Assembly: GCA_031263485.1 (NCBI GenBank)
Contig: JAISFS010000121.1
Location: 1-32,813, forward strand
Origin: Deltaproteobacteria bacterium
Lineage (GTDB): Bacteria > Desulfobacterota > Desulfarculia > Adiutricales > Adiutricaceae
Length of the DNA: 32,813 bases
Direction of reading: 5' to 3'
The position numbers and the translations under genes are program-made. The notes under the pieces were generated by a model. That model was not told the origin of the DNA and did not search any database. It saw nothing but the letters and a program-made list of their open reading frames with translations. The first letter of the stretch is position 1. Every line of letters begins with the position of its first letter. Shown here in pieces: positions 8,120 through 18,000 of this stretch.

Positions 8120-11100
8120 CTACTTTTCCACGGTGATCCTGAGCCCCGCGCCGCGGCCGTGATTCTCGGGGTTGTACATCTCCTCGGCGTATGGGCCGGG
8201 CAAGGCGTAGGTCCCGGGGGTCACGGCCCGCGCCAGGTACGAGTAGGTGTACACCCCCGGCTCGAGCTCGTCCGCGAACAGCCTCACCGAGTCGGGGCGG
8301 ATCTCCTCGTGGTCGTACCAGTTCCACAGGAGAGCCCAGGGATCGTCCGTCCTCGGGGCATCGTCCTCCGGCTCCGCCCCCTCCGGCTCCGGCTCCGCCG
8401 CCTCCAGCTCCGCCGCCAGGTTGGGATTCTGGTCCCTGAGATGGAAGTCCACCGGCTCAAAGCCGGCCGGCACGGGATCCTCCAGGGCAAGGTTGTAGCG
8501 GGCGACGTCCGTCATGAGCGTGACAGTGACCTTCACGGCCTCGCCCCTGCGGAACGCGGACTCGCCCGCGGGCCCCGGCTCGGGGCGCACCCTCCGGAAG
8601 CTCCGCGTGAGCGCGAGCCCCCGCGCGCCCTGGACCGAGAGATCCGGCGTCCCGGGCACCCAGCTCAGGCGCCTGAAGGACCAGAGCTCGCCCCGGCCCC
8701 CGATGTCCCAGGAGGGCGGCGGGCCGGACAGGAGCTCGGCCGCCGTGAGCGAGGCCCTGAGCTCGGGGGCGCGCGCGCCATCGAGCCTCCCCTCCATGAC
8801 CGTCCTGTCGCCCTGGAGGACCTTCACGGCCAGATCGGGCGCCGCGACGCCCCCCGCCGCCCCCCCGGCCTCCAGGAAGTTCCACGCGCCGCGGAGCACG
8901 CTCACGGCCCTGTTGGTGCTCCAGACGTTCCCCCTGCCGGAGGACACGCTCCCCAACAGGAGCGCGGGCAGGAGCGCGTGGCCGGGCGCGGCCTCGGAGA
9001 GCGCCAGAAGCGCCTGGGCGGAAACGTCGCCGGCGCCGGAGAGCCACAGCTCATGCGCCTTGAGGCCGTCCGGAACCGCCGTCCGCGCGGTCGCGCCCGA
9101 GAGCTCCAGCCCGGAAGCCACCATGGGGACGAGCTCCGCCAGCTGCCCGTCGCGGACGCTCGACGGGGGCAGGGCGCTCGCCGCCCTCAGGAGAAGGATC
9201 CTCTGGACGGCATCGAACTCCCCGCGCCTTTCGTAGCAGGTCTCGAAAGTCCCCTCCTGCGGCCGCCCCGCGCGGAACAGGGCCCCCATAACGTAGAGGC
9301 TCACGGAGTCCGAACGGCGCGGGACGCCGGAATCCGAACGGCGAGGGACGCCGGACTCCGGCCTGCCGGGTCCCCCCGCGAGCTCTTCGGCCAGATAGTC
9401 CGCGGCCCGGCCGACGAGCCCGTCAGGGACGTCGAAGCCGTCGTCCCGCGCCTCGCGCATGAAATCGAGGACCCAGGCCGTCAGCACGGGCGAGCGGGAT
9501 TCCCGGCCGCCGTCCGGCCAGGCGTGGAAGCCGCCTCCCAGCTCTCGGGACCCCAGGAGCGCTATCTGCGCCTTCACCCTTGCCTCAAGCTCCTCCCGGC
9601 GCGCGTCCTCAAGCGTTCCCGAGAGCTTCCCGAGCCTCAGCCCGTAGAGCGCCCCCGCGGCCTTGGAAGTGCTCTGCTCCAGGCAAAAGTAGGGGTAGTC
9701 CGCGAGGGCCCCGAGCGGCGCGTCCAGGGTCCCGGCCACTCCCGGCGAGAAGACCAGCTCCAGGCCCCCGCGGGACGGATCCGCCCCCGCGGGGAGCCCG
9801 GCCTCCGGGAGCGAGGATCCCGCGCCCTCCACGGACACGCTCGCGTCCGCGGTCAGCCTGCCCGCCGGGGTCACGGGCACGGCGAAGAGCGATCTGTCGG
9901 AGTGGCCGTCCAGGGTGGCGCGGAAGCCCGCCTCAAGGGCGCCCGCCGCGACGGCGCGGGCCCTGAAGGCCACCTCGACGCTCTCGCCCGGATTCAGCGC
10001 GAGCGACTTCCGCGTGTCCTCCCGGGCTTCCAGCCCCGCCCCGGGCAGGAACTCCACCGCGAGCTCTGCCCTGGCCGCCGCGCGGCTGGTCACCACCGCC
10101 GACGCCTGGAACTCGTCCCCGACGGTCAGGTGGCTCGGGAGCGCCGACCGCAGGACCAGGGCCCGGGTCGCCGTGATCCTGCCCTCCCCGGTGCCGGTCT
10201 CGCGGCCCTTGCCGGTCGCGACCGCGAAGATCCTGTAGGAGGTGAAGCCGTCCGGGAGCCTGAAGCTCGCCTCCACCTCGCCGTTTTCGTCCGGCTCGAG
10301 GGCCGGGTCGAAGTGCGCGACCGGCCTGAAGTCGCGCCGCAGGCCGCCCGGGACTCCGGAGGAGTCGCCGCCGCCCCCGCCGGGCGTCCCCCCGCCCTTG
10401 CCGGACCAGTCCGCCGCGTCCAGGATCACGCCCAGCGAGGAGACCGTCTCCACCCTTAGCGGCAAATCCCGCCACAGGAAGCCCTCTGGGCGGAAGGCGT
10501 CGTCGCCGCCTATCTGGATCAGCCCCGCGTCCACCGCCGCCAGGGCCACCTCGCAGCCGGGGAAGGGGTTCCCGGCGGAGTCGGTGACCCTGATCCTGAC
10601 GGAAACCCGCGCCCCCGGGGCCGCCTCCTCCCTGTCCGGGACGAGCTCCACGTTCAGGCGGTCACGCTCCGGAAGCACCCTCAAGGCCAGGTACCCTCTC
10701 CGAAACGCGGGCTTGCCCAGATCCTCCGCGCCGCGACCCGGCGGCGGGGCCGTGCGCCCGCGGACGAGGACGACTGACGCGTAGACCGAAGGCGCGTCGT
10801 CGTGGCCGATCGGGATCTCCAGGACCGGCGCGCCCCCGGCCAGATCGAAGACCCGCGCCTCGCGCACCCCGCCGCGCTCGACGGTCAGGAGCCCCGTGCC
10901 CGCGGAAAACGGGCTCTGGACCAGGATCCTCGCCACGTCGCCGGGCCTGTATTCCGGGGCGTCCGCCACGAGCTCCGCGGATTCCCCGTCCCTTTCGCGC
11001 CAGCCGGCCCCGCCTTCGCCCGCGACCCAGAAATCCAGCGAGGCGGCCGCCGTCCTGCCTTCGGGATCCGTGAGCTCGGCCGTCGCGAAATGCATGCCCG

Positions 11101-14100
11101 CGCCCTCCGGAACCAGCTCGATCCCGACGGGGGAGTCACCCGCGGTCACGGTCAGCTCGCTAACGAGCCTGTCGTCGAACCCGCCAGCGGCCTCGTAATT
11201 GCCGCCGACCGCAAGCCTCCGCGCGGAACTCCAGGCGCGCCTGTACAGCGAGACCTTGACCTCCGTGCCCGGCGCGGGGGTCCCGTCCGGCGCGGAGACC
11301 GCGACCTTCAGGGGGAAGGGCTTTCCCGCCTCGGCCAGGAATCCCTCGGCCGAAAGACCCGCGTACAGCCGCGCGGGGTGCGCGAGGAAGCTTCCCGAGG
11401 CGGAGACGGCCCGCCCGTCCAGGTCGAAGGCGGTCACGGCCAGAGTGTAGGACCTCGGCACGGGCGCGCCGTCCGCCGGGATCGCCGCCTTGAAGGACGC
11501 CGTGCCGTCCGCCGCTATCGTCGCCTTGCCCTCGGCCGCCCTGAGGGACTGGATTCCGCCCTCGTCCCGGCCGCCCTCGTCCCCCTTGGCCAGGGAGGCA
11601 TACGTGAAGCTCCACTCCGGCCCGTAGCCGGGCGGGCGGTAATCCCAGTCGGGCCGGCGCCTCAGTTCGAACTCCGCCTCCCCGCCGTCCAGCGGGGCCC
11701 CGTAGTGGAAGGTCCCCTTCACGCCGAAAGCCGCCGCGTCGCCCGCGTAAAGGTCCGGCATCCCGTCCAGGGCCAGCTCGAAGGCGGGGGTCCTGTAGAA
11801 GCGCACGGCGAAGCCGCCCGCGATCGCGAGGTCGGGCACGTTCCAAGCGTGGTACAGCGAGTCGGCCGGGCGCGACTTTTCCGGGGCGAGATCCACCGCG
11901 AGCCGCCATTCGCCGTAGGCCGCGTCCTCGGGAATCCCGTAGTCCAACGCGACGGTCCCGTAAGGGCTGACCTCGACCGGGCCGTCGAAGGCCACGGCCC
12001 CCCCGGAGTCGAAGATTATGGCCCTCGCCCCGCCCGGGTCCGGCGGAAAGAGGCCGTCCGGGCCCAGGCGGCGGATCACCGCCTTGAGCCTCGCCGTCTC
12101 GCCCGGCCGGTAGATCGGCTGGGACGTGACGAGGAAGGAGTCGACCCGGTCGGGGGAGAACGGGCTCACGCGCTCCGCGACGTCCCGGGACGGATAGGAG
12201 CCGTAGGACCACGCCGTGCTCCAGAAGACGCGCTCCCCGTCCTTGGACGCCGCGAGGTGCAGCTCGGGGATCCCGAACCCGCGGGCGCCCTTCCCGCAAC
12301 GGGCCGTGACGTCGCCCGCGAGCCCGGACACGGCCGGAAGCCTCGCCAGCCCGTCCGCGCCGGTCTCGCCCGCCCAGAGCTCCTTGCCCGCGCAGTCCAG
12401 CGCCCGGACGGCCGCGCCCGGCACGGGAGAGGCGTCGGAGAGCCTGGTCACCCAGGCTATCGATCCCGAGGAGCCGAGCTTCGCCGTGATCGCGAGATCC
12501 GTCACCTGGAAAAGGGAGTAGCCGTCACCCCCGCGGGAGAACGCCAGGACGACGCCCTCCTTCTCCCTGCCGCCCGTGAGCCCGGAAAGGTCCAGGGGCT
12601 GCCTGACCCTCCTTTTCGCGCTGTCGCCGACGGGCACGACTTCCTCGGCATACAGGCCAGGCAGCATGCGGTTCGCCACCAGCCAGTCCCTGGCGCCGGC
12701 CGGGGCATGCCGGTGGGGGCCGCCCCCGAATCTCATGGGCCAGACGTCCAGCATGCGGGCGGCCTCGGCGTCCGTCATGACCCTCGCGAAGAACTCCGCC
12801 TTCGCGAGGTTGCGGATCCAGACGGGCACGATCGGCGGGAAGGCGCTCTCCATGATCCCGCCGGGGCTGTCCTGCCCCGACATCGGGGTCAAGGGGCCCG
12901 TCCGGAAGCGGATCACCCTGTCCTCGGCGAGCGTCTGCCCGTAGATGTCCGGAAAGCCTTTCCTGACGGTGATCACGTAATCCGTCTCGCCCAGGAACTC
13001 CGTATGCAGGTAGAGCGCGTCCCGGATCGAGTCGTCAAGGGCGATGTCCCGGCCTTCGTCCTCCGGAAAAACCTCGGGGTCCGCATGCGCCTCTCCGTCT
13101 GCCGATGAGCCGGGGCCAGGGGACGCGCCGTCGGCTGAAGACGCGCCGGGGCCAGGGGACGCGCCGTCGCCTGAGGACGCGCCGGGGGAAGCCCCGCGCC
13201 TGACCCAGCGGTTCCGGAGCTCCGCCACCTCGTAATGCGGCGGGTCCATCTCTATGAAGGCCGCGGCCCGTGACATCATGACGGGATTGCTGAAGCGGAG
13301 GACCAGGTACGCGTCCTCCGGCTTCAGGAGCACTCCCGTCGCGTCTGGCCCGGAGCCCCGTATCTCGTCGAAACCGTAGGGCGTCACCTCCAGATCGCCG
13401 TAGGTCCCGCCGGCGGCGACCACGAGCTCCTCGCCCAGCGGCGGTCGGCCGGGGGCCCTGGACGCGTCCCCGTCTATGACGAGCGACCAGCTGATCCCCT
13501 TGGGGAGAGCCGTCTCGGGCTCGGCCCGGAGACGGTGCGTGGCTTCGGGCCTGTTTCGAAGCCTGGTCCAGCGGGCGGGGATCCGCCCGGGGGCGTCCTC
13601 GGGCCCCCAGACGAAGAAACTCTTGCCGTTCACGGAGTCAGGGTACACGGGCCGGCTGAAGCTGGCGCTCACGACGGGCCTGAGCGCCGCCACGGGGTCG
13701 TATCCCCCCGCCAGGCGGCTCCACTCGACCTCCAGCCTGGACCTGGGGAGGGTGAAGGCGACCGTCCTCGGCCCGTCCAGCCTGGCGCCGGCAAGGGACG
13801 TGACCTCGGGGGAGAGCGTGACCTCGACCTGCAGGTCGACCGTCGCCGGCGTGTCCGCCACGAAGGCCAGGGTGTACTGGTTGATCCAGACGACCTTGCC
13901 CGGAAGCGGCGGATCCAGGGTCAGGAGCGACTGGTCCGCCTCGTCGAAGTCGCCCAGCGCGACCATAGGCTGGTTGAACATGACCGCCGCCTGGGTGAAG
14001 CGGCTGACCTGTCCCGCTGGTATGAACTGCAGGACTTCCAGAGGCTCGTCCGCTTCCGGGACGGGGGCCGACTGGGCCGCCGCCGCATCCGGATCCGTAG

Positions 14101-14248
14101 GCGCGGTCCCGGCGGAAGACGCTTCGGAGCCGCAACCGAAGAGGGCGAGGTTCAGGGCCAGGGTGAGGGGAAAGGCAAGGGCCAGGGCGGAAAACGCGCG
14201 GGAAGCTGCCGGACGGCCGCCTGGGCGGCGGGGGCTCATGAAAGCCAT
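8120..14248 (-). CDS. A2M-2: giant alpha-2-macroglobulin-family lipoprotein with intact thioester motif
   Basis: 2,042 residues. A signal peptide with lipobox LFGC puts the lipid Cys at residue 39, with Gly at +2, unlike the Asp of its paralogues. The Phe at -2 is slightly atypical. The post-lipobox linker is short. Big_5-like N-terminal domains are followed by a Ser/Pro/Gly repeat loop at about 357-381. The MG2-type domain has YRPGETA at Tyr713 and the BRD-type domain YRPGDVARI at Tyr1100. The putative bait segment spans about 1280-1310, Gly-rich and ending LRRDFR. The thioester motif CLEQ has Cys1522, followed by an alpha-helical TED-like region and the bMG10-like C-terminus ending GLRITVEK. 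Family knowledge indicates a periplasmic protease trap anchored to a membrane by its lipid. An acidic Glu/Pro insertion (EAAEPEPEGAEPEDD) near the C-terminus is unique to this copy. The first ATG was preferred over the one at codon 4 because AGGTGA lies three bases before it, as in all paralogues. Confidence 0.93.
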   Translation of the reverse strand: MAFMSPRRPGGRPAASRAFSALALAFPLTLALNLALFGCGSEASSAGTAPTDPDAAAAQSAPVPEADEPLEVLQFIPAGQVSRFTQAAVMFNQPMVALGDFDEADQSLLTLDPPLPGKVVWINQYTLAFVADTPATVDLQVEVTLSPEVTSLAGARLDGPRTVAFTLPRSRLEVEWSRLAGGYDPVAALRPVVSASFSRPVYPDSVNGKSFFVWGPEDAPGRIPARWTRLRNRPEATHRLRAEPETALPKGISWSLVIDGDASRAPGRPPLGEELVVAAGGTYGDLEVTPYGFDEIRGSGPDATGVLLKPEDAYLVLRFSNPVMMSRAAAFIEMDPPHYEVAELRNRWVRRGASPGASSGDGASPGPGASSADGASPGPGSSADGEAHADPEVFPEDEGRDIALDDSIRDALYLHTEFLGETDYVITVRKGFPDIYGQTLAEDRVIRFRTGPLTPMSGQDSPGGIMESAFPPIVPVWIRNLAKAEFFARVMTDAEAARMLDVWPMRFGGGPHRHAPAGARDWLVANRMLPGLYAEEVVPVGDSAKRRVRQPLDLSGLTGGREKEGVVLAFSRGGDGYSLFQVTDLAITAKLGSSGSIAWVTRLSDASPVPGAAVRALDCAGKELWAGETGADGLARLPAVSGLAGDVTARCGKGARGFGIPELHLAASKDGERVFWSTAWSYGSYPSRDVAERVSPFSPDRVDSFLVTSQPIYRPGETARLKAVIRRLGPDGLFPPDPGGARAIIFDSGGAVAFDGPVEVSPYGTVALDYGIPEDAAYGEWRLAVDLAPEKSRPADSLYHAWNVPDLAIAGGFAVRFYRTPAFELALDGMPDLYAGDAAAFGVKGTFHYGAPLDGGEAEFELRRRPDWDYRPPGYGPEWSFTYASLAKGDEGGRDEGGIQSLRAAEGKATIAADGTASFKAAIPADGAPVPRSYTLAVTAFDLDGRAVSASGSFLAHPARLYAGLSAEGFLAEAGKPFPLKVAVSAPDGTPAPGTEVKVSLYRRAWSSARRLAVGGNYEAAGGFDDRLVSELTVTAGDSPVGIELVPEGAGMHFATAELTDPEGRTAAASLDFWVAGEGGAGWRERDGESAELVADAPEYRPGDVARILVQSPFSAGTGLLTVERGGVREARVFDLAGGAPVLEIPIGHDDAPSVYASVVLVRGRTAPPPGRGAEDLGKPAFRRGYLALRVLPERDRLNVELVPDREEAAPGARVSVRIRVTDSAGNPFPGCEVALAAVDAGLIQIGGDDAFRPEGFLWRDLPLRVETVSSLGVILDAADWSGKGGGTPGGGGGDSSGVPGGLRRDFRPVAHFDPALEPDENGEVEASFRLPDGFTSYRIFAVATGKGRETGTGEGRITATRALVLRSALPSHLTVGDEFQASAVVTSRAAARAELAVEFLPGAGLEAREDTRKSLALNPGESVEVAFRARAVAAGALEAGFRATLDGHSDRSLFAVPVTPAGRLTADASVSVEGAGSSLPEAGLPAGADPSRGGLELVFSPGVAGTLDAPLGALADYPYFCLEQSTSKAAGALYGLRLGKLSGTLEDARREELEARVKAQIALLGSRELGGGFHAWPDGGRESRSPVLTAWVLDFMREARDDGFDVPDGLVGRAADYLAEELAGGPGRPESGVPRRSDSGVPRRSDSVSLYVMGALFRAGRPQEGTFETCYERRGEFDAVQRILLLRAASALPPSSVRDGQLAELVPMVASGLELSGATARTAVPDGLKAHELWLSGAGDVSAQALLALSEAAPGHALLPALLLGSVSSGRGNVWSTNRAVSVLRGAWNFLEAGGAAGGVAAPDLAVKVLQGDRTVMEGRLDGARAPELRASLTAAELLSGPPPSWDIGGRGELWSFRRLSWVPGTPDLSVQGARGLALTRSFRRVRPEPGPAGESAFRRGEAVKVTVTLMTDVARYNLALEDPVPAGFEPVDFHLRDQNPNLAAELEAAEPEPEGAEPEDDAPRTDDPWALLWNWYDHEEIRPDSVRLFADELEPGVYTYSYLARAVTPGTYALPGPYAEEMYNPENHGRGAGLRITVEK
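13107..13193 (-). repeat. 36-bp repeats in the A2M-2 variable loop
   Basis: Two 36-base units (13107-13142 and 13143-13178) and a partial third encode 12-residue repeats of the type GASPGPGASSAD. They occupy the same place as the DYDPDG array of A2M-1, between the N-terminal beta domains and the DIYGQTLAEDRVIRF segment. Confidence 0.9.
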
Positions 14249-14308
14249 GTGTCACCTGTAGAGACCGTCTGTACGGCGGCTCCGGCCGCCGCTCCGGCAC
14301 CGAGATCC
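14249..14308 (-). promoter_or_regulatory. Conserved 5' leader of A2M-2 (hairpin plus close-set RBS)
   Basis: Toward the gene there is a block GGATCTCGGTGCCGGAGCG (14308-14290), then a perfect hairpin CGGCGGC-CGGA-GCCGCCG (14291-14274), then AGGTGA-CAC-ATG. The block-to-ATG distance is identical to that of A2M-3 and A2M-4. Confidence 0.6.
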
Positions 14309-14424
14309 GGGAGGATATGGGAGCAGGAGGAAACGGAAAGGATCGCCGACGGAAAGGAACTCGGTCCCGAGTTTCAAGAACCCACGCGCCGCAACGGGGC
14401 CTGGCCGACGTTGACGTCCGCGGC

Positions 14425-14970
14425 ATCTGACCGGCGGTAACGGCTACGGCACCTGCTCGGCTGGAGCTGACACGGTACATGACCTGCGGAAGCGGCCGCG
14501 GTACCTGGCCGGCGGTAACGGCTACGGCACCTGATCAGCTGGAGCTAATACGGCACCTGACCAGCGGGAGCGACAGCGGTACCTGACCAGCGGGAGCAGC
14601 TACGGTACCTGACCAGCGGGAGCGGCTACAGCACCTGATCAGCGGTAACGGATACGGCACCTGATCAGCGGTAACGGTTACTGCACCTGATCAGCTGTAA
14701 CGGTTACTGCACCTGATCAGCGGTAACGACTGCGGTACCTGACCAGCGGGAGCGACTGCGGCACCTGACCAGCGGGAGCGATTGCGGTACCTGACCAGCG
14801 GGAGCGGCTACGGCACCTGACCAGCGGGAGAGACTGCGGTACCTGACCAGCGGGAGAGACTGCGGTACCTGACCAGCGGGAGCGGCTACGGCACCTGATC
14901 AGCTGGAGCTGACACGGTACCTGATCAGCTGGAGCTGATACGGTACATGACCGGCGGGAGACGCCGCCCA
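14425..14970. repeat. Twenty-one tandem 26-bp repeats between A2M-3 and A2M-2
   Basis: Units begin exactly every 26 bases from 14425 to 14945 without any slip in register. A typical unit is ACCTGACCAGCGGGAGCG followed by ACTGCGGT. Variants have TGATCAGC with GGTAACGGTTAC, or TGATCAGCTGGAGCTGAT, the latter containing a perfect 7-bp inverted repeat ATCAGCT/AGCTGAT. There are no unique spacers, so this is not CRISPR. The period is not a multiple of three and no conserved frame exists. It fills most of the 760-base gap; the remaining 116 bases between the array and the A2M-2 leader show nothing recognisable. Confidence 0.97.
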
Positions 14971-15008
14971 TCGGCGCGAAAACTCCCGCCGTGCCGCCCG
15001 GCCGGCCC

Positions 15009-18000
15009 TCACCTCTCCACGGTGATCCTGAGCCCCGCGCCGCGACCGAAGTTCTCGGGATTGTACATCTCCTCGGCGTAAGGCCCGGGCAAGGCGTAGA
15101 TCCCCGGGGTCACTGCCCGCGCCAGATACGAGTAGGTGTACACCCCTGGAGCGAGGTCGTCCGCGAAGAGCCTCACCGAGTCGGGGCGGATCTCGGCGTG
15201 GTCGTACCAGTTCCACAGGAGGACCCAGGGATCCCGCGACCCGTAGGCGTCTGCGGAAAGCGCCGCCAGGCCGGGGTTCTGGTCCCCGAGGTGGAAGTCC
15301 ACGGGCTCCAGGCCGGCGGGCACGGGATCCTCCAGGGCAAGGTCGCGGCGGGCGACGTTCGTCATGAGCGTGACGGTGACCTTCACGACCTCGCCCCTGC
15401 GGAACTTGGACTCGCCGACGGGCCCCGGCTCGGGGCGCACCCTCCGGAAACTCCGCGTGAGCGTGATCCCCCGCGCGCCCTGGGCCGAGAGATCCGGCTC
15501 CAAGGGCGCCCAGGCTAGGCGCCTGAAGGACCACAGCTCTCCCCGGCCCTCGATGTCCCAGGCGGGCGGCGGGCCAGCAAGGAGCTCCGCCGCCGTGACG
15601 CCGGCACGGAGCGCGGGGGAACGCGGGCCGTCGAGCCTCCCCTCCATGACGGTCCTGTCGCCCTGGAGTACCTTCACGGCCAGATCGAGGGCAGGGGCGG
15701 CGGCCGGGTCGCCGGAACCCGAGCCGGAGGCGGACGGCGCACCGGGCGCGGGCGACACGTCGGCCGAGGGCGACGGCAACGGGGGGCGGGAAGGGACGCT
15801 CGCGGCCGCCCTTTCGGCCTCCAGGAAGTTCCACGCGCCGCGGATCACGCTGACGGCCCTGTTGGTGCTCCAGGAACCCGACTTGCCGGGGGACATGTTC
15901 CCCAAGACGAGCGCTGGCAGGAGCGCGTGGTGGGGCGCGGCCTCGGAGAGCGCCAGAAGCGCCTGGGCGGAGAGATCGTCGGCGCCGGAGATCCAGAGCC
16001 CGCGCTCCTCCCGGCCCCCCGGATCCTTCACCCGCGCGATCGTGCCCGAGAGCTCCAGCTCGGAGGCCACCATGGGGATAAGCTCCATCAGCTGCCCGGT
16101 GCGGACGCGCGACGGCGGCAGGGCGTCCGCGGCCCTCAGCAGGAGGATCCTCTGGACGAGGCCTAGCTCTTCGCGTCTGGAGTAGTACGGCTCGAGGGTC
16201 CCCTCCAGCGGGCGTCCCGCGCGGAACAGGGCGCCCATGACGTAAAGACTCTCGGTGTCGGACCCGCACAGGCCGCAGTCGTCGGGATTCCGGCGACCCC
16301 CGGAGATCTCTTCCGCCAGGTAGTCAACGGACGGCCCCACGAGCCGCTCCGGGACCTCGAAGCCCGTTTCCGCCGCCTCGCGGACGAAATCCAGGATCCA
16401 GGCCGTCAGGACCGGCGAGCGGGCGCGCCAGCCGCCCTCCGGCCAGGAGGAGTAGCCGCCGCCGAGCGAGCGGGACGCAAGGAGCGCTATCTGCTCCCGC
16501 ACGCGGCCCTCGAGTTCCGAGCGGCGGTCGTCCGCCGTCGTTCCCGCATATGCCCCGAGCCTCAGCTCGTAGAGGGCGCCAGCGGCCCTGGAAGTGCTCT
16601 GCTCCAGGCAGTCGTAGGGGTAGTCCTCAAGGGCCCCGAGCGGCGCGTCGAGGGCCCCGGCCACGCCCGGAGAGAAGACGAGCTCCAGGCCGCCCCGGGA
16701 CGGGTCGGCCCCCTCCGGGAGCCTCGTCTCGGGAATCGCGGAACCCGCACCCTCCACGGACACGCTCGCGTCCGCGGTCAGCCGGCCGGCCGGGGATACG
16801 GGCACGGCGAAGAGCGATCTGTCCGACGCGCCCGCCAGGGTCGCGTCGAAGCCAGCCTCGAGGGTCCCCGCCGCCGAGGCGCGGGCCCTGAAGGCCACCT
16901 CGACGCTCTCGCCCGGCCTTAGCGCGAGCGACTTCCTGGATTCCTCCAGCAGTTCCAGCCCGGCCCGGGGAAGGATCTCCACGGTGAGCTCGGCCTCCTC
17001 TGACGCCCGGCTGGTCACGACCGCCCCGGCCTGGAACTCGTCCCCCGCAGTCAGGTGGTTCGGGAGCGCCGACCGCAGGACCAGGGTCTGGGTCGCCATG
17101 ATCCCGGCCTCCCCCGTGCCGGCCTCGCGGCCCTTGCCGACGGCTACCGCGAAGACCCTGTACGAGGTGAGGCCGTCCGGGAGCCTGAAGCTCACCGTCG
17201 CCTCGCCGTTTTCGTCCAGCGCGACCGCCGGGTCGAAGTGCGCGACCGGCCTGAAGTCGCGCCGCACGCCGTTATCCGGGCCCGGCCCGTAGCCGCCGCC
17301 CCCGCCGGGCTCGCCCAGGCCCTTCCCGGACCAGTCGTAGGCCTCCAGGACGTGCGCGAGCGACGAGGCGGTCTGCACCCTGAGCGGCAAATCCCGCCAC
17401 AGGAGCGCCTCGGGGCGGAAGGCCCCGTCCCCGCCTATCTGGACGAGCCCGGCGTCCACCGCCGCCAGGGCCACCTCGCAGTCCGGAAAGGGGTTCCCGG
17501 CGGAGTCGGTCACCCTGACCTTGACGGAAACCGGCGCCCCGGGCTCCGCCGCCTCCCGGTCGGGGGCCACCTCGACATTCAGGCGTTCGCGGCCGGAGGC
17601 CACCTTGAGCGTCAGGTACCCTCTCCGGAACGCCGGCTTGCCCGGATCGCCCCCGCCCCTGAGCGGCGGCGGGGCCGTGCGGCCCCGCGCGAGAACGACC
17701 GAGACGTAGATCGAGGGCGCGTCCCCCTCGCCTATCGGGATCTCCAATACCGGGGCGCCTCCGTCCAGCCCGAAGACACGCGCCTCGCCCACCCCGCCGC
17801 GCTCCACGGTCAGTAGCCCCGTGCCCGCGGAAAACGGGCTCTGGACCAGGATCCTCGCCACGTCGCCGGGCGCGTACTCCTTCGCGTCCGCCGCGAGCTC
17901 CAGCGACTCGTCGTCCTGCGAGCGCCACCCGGCCCCTTCGCCCGCGACCCCTCCGCCCGTTGCCCAGAAGTCCAGCGAGGCGAGCGCCTTTCGGCCTTCG

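Noticed and set aside
14425-14970. CRISPR array
   Set aside because: The 26-bp units are contiguous with no unique spacers, and no cas gene is present.
14717-14971. Small minus-strand coding frame over the 26-bp array
   Set aside because: The 26-base period shifts frame every unit, so any open frame is incidental. There is no ribosome-binding site.
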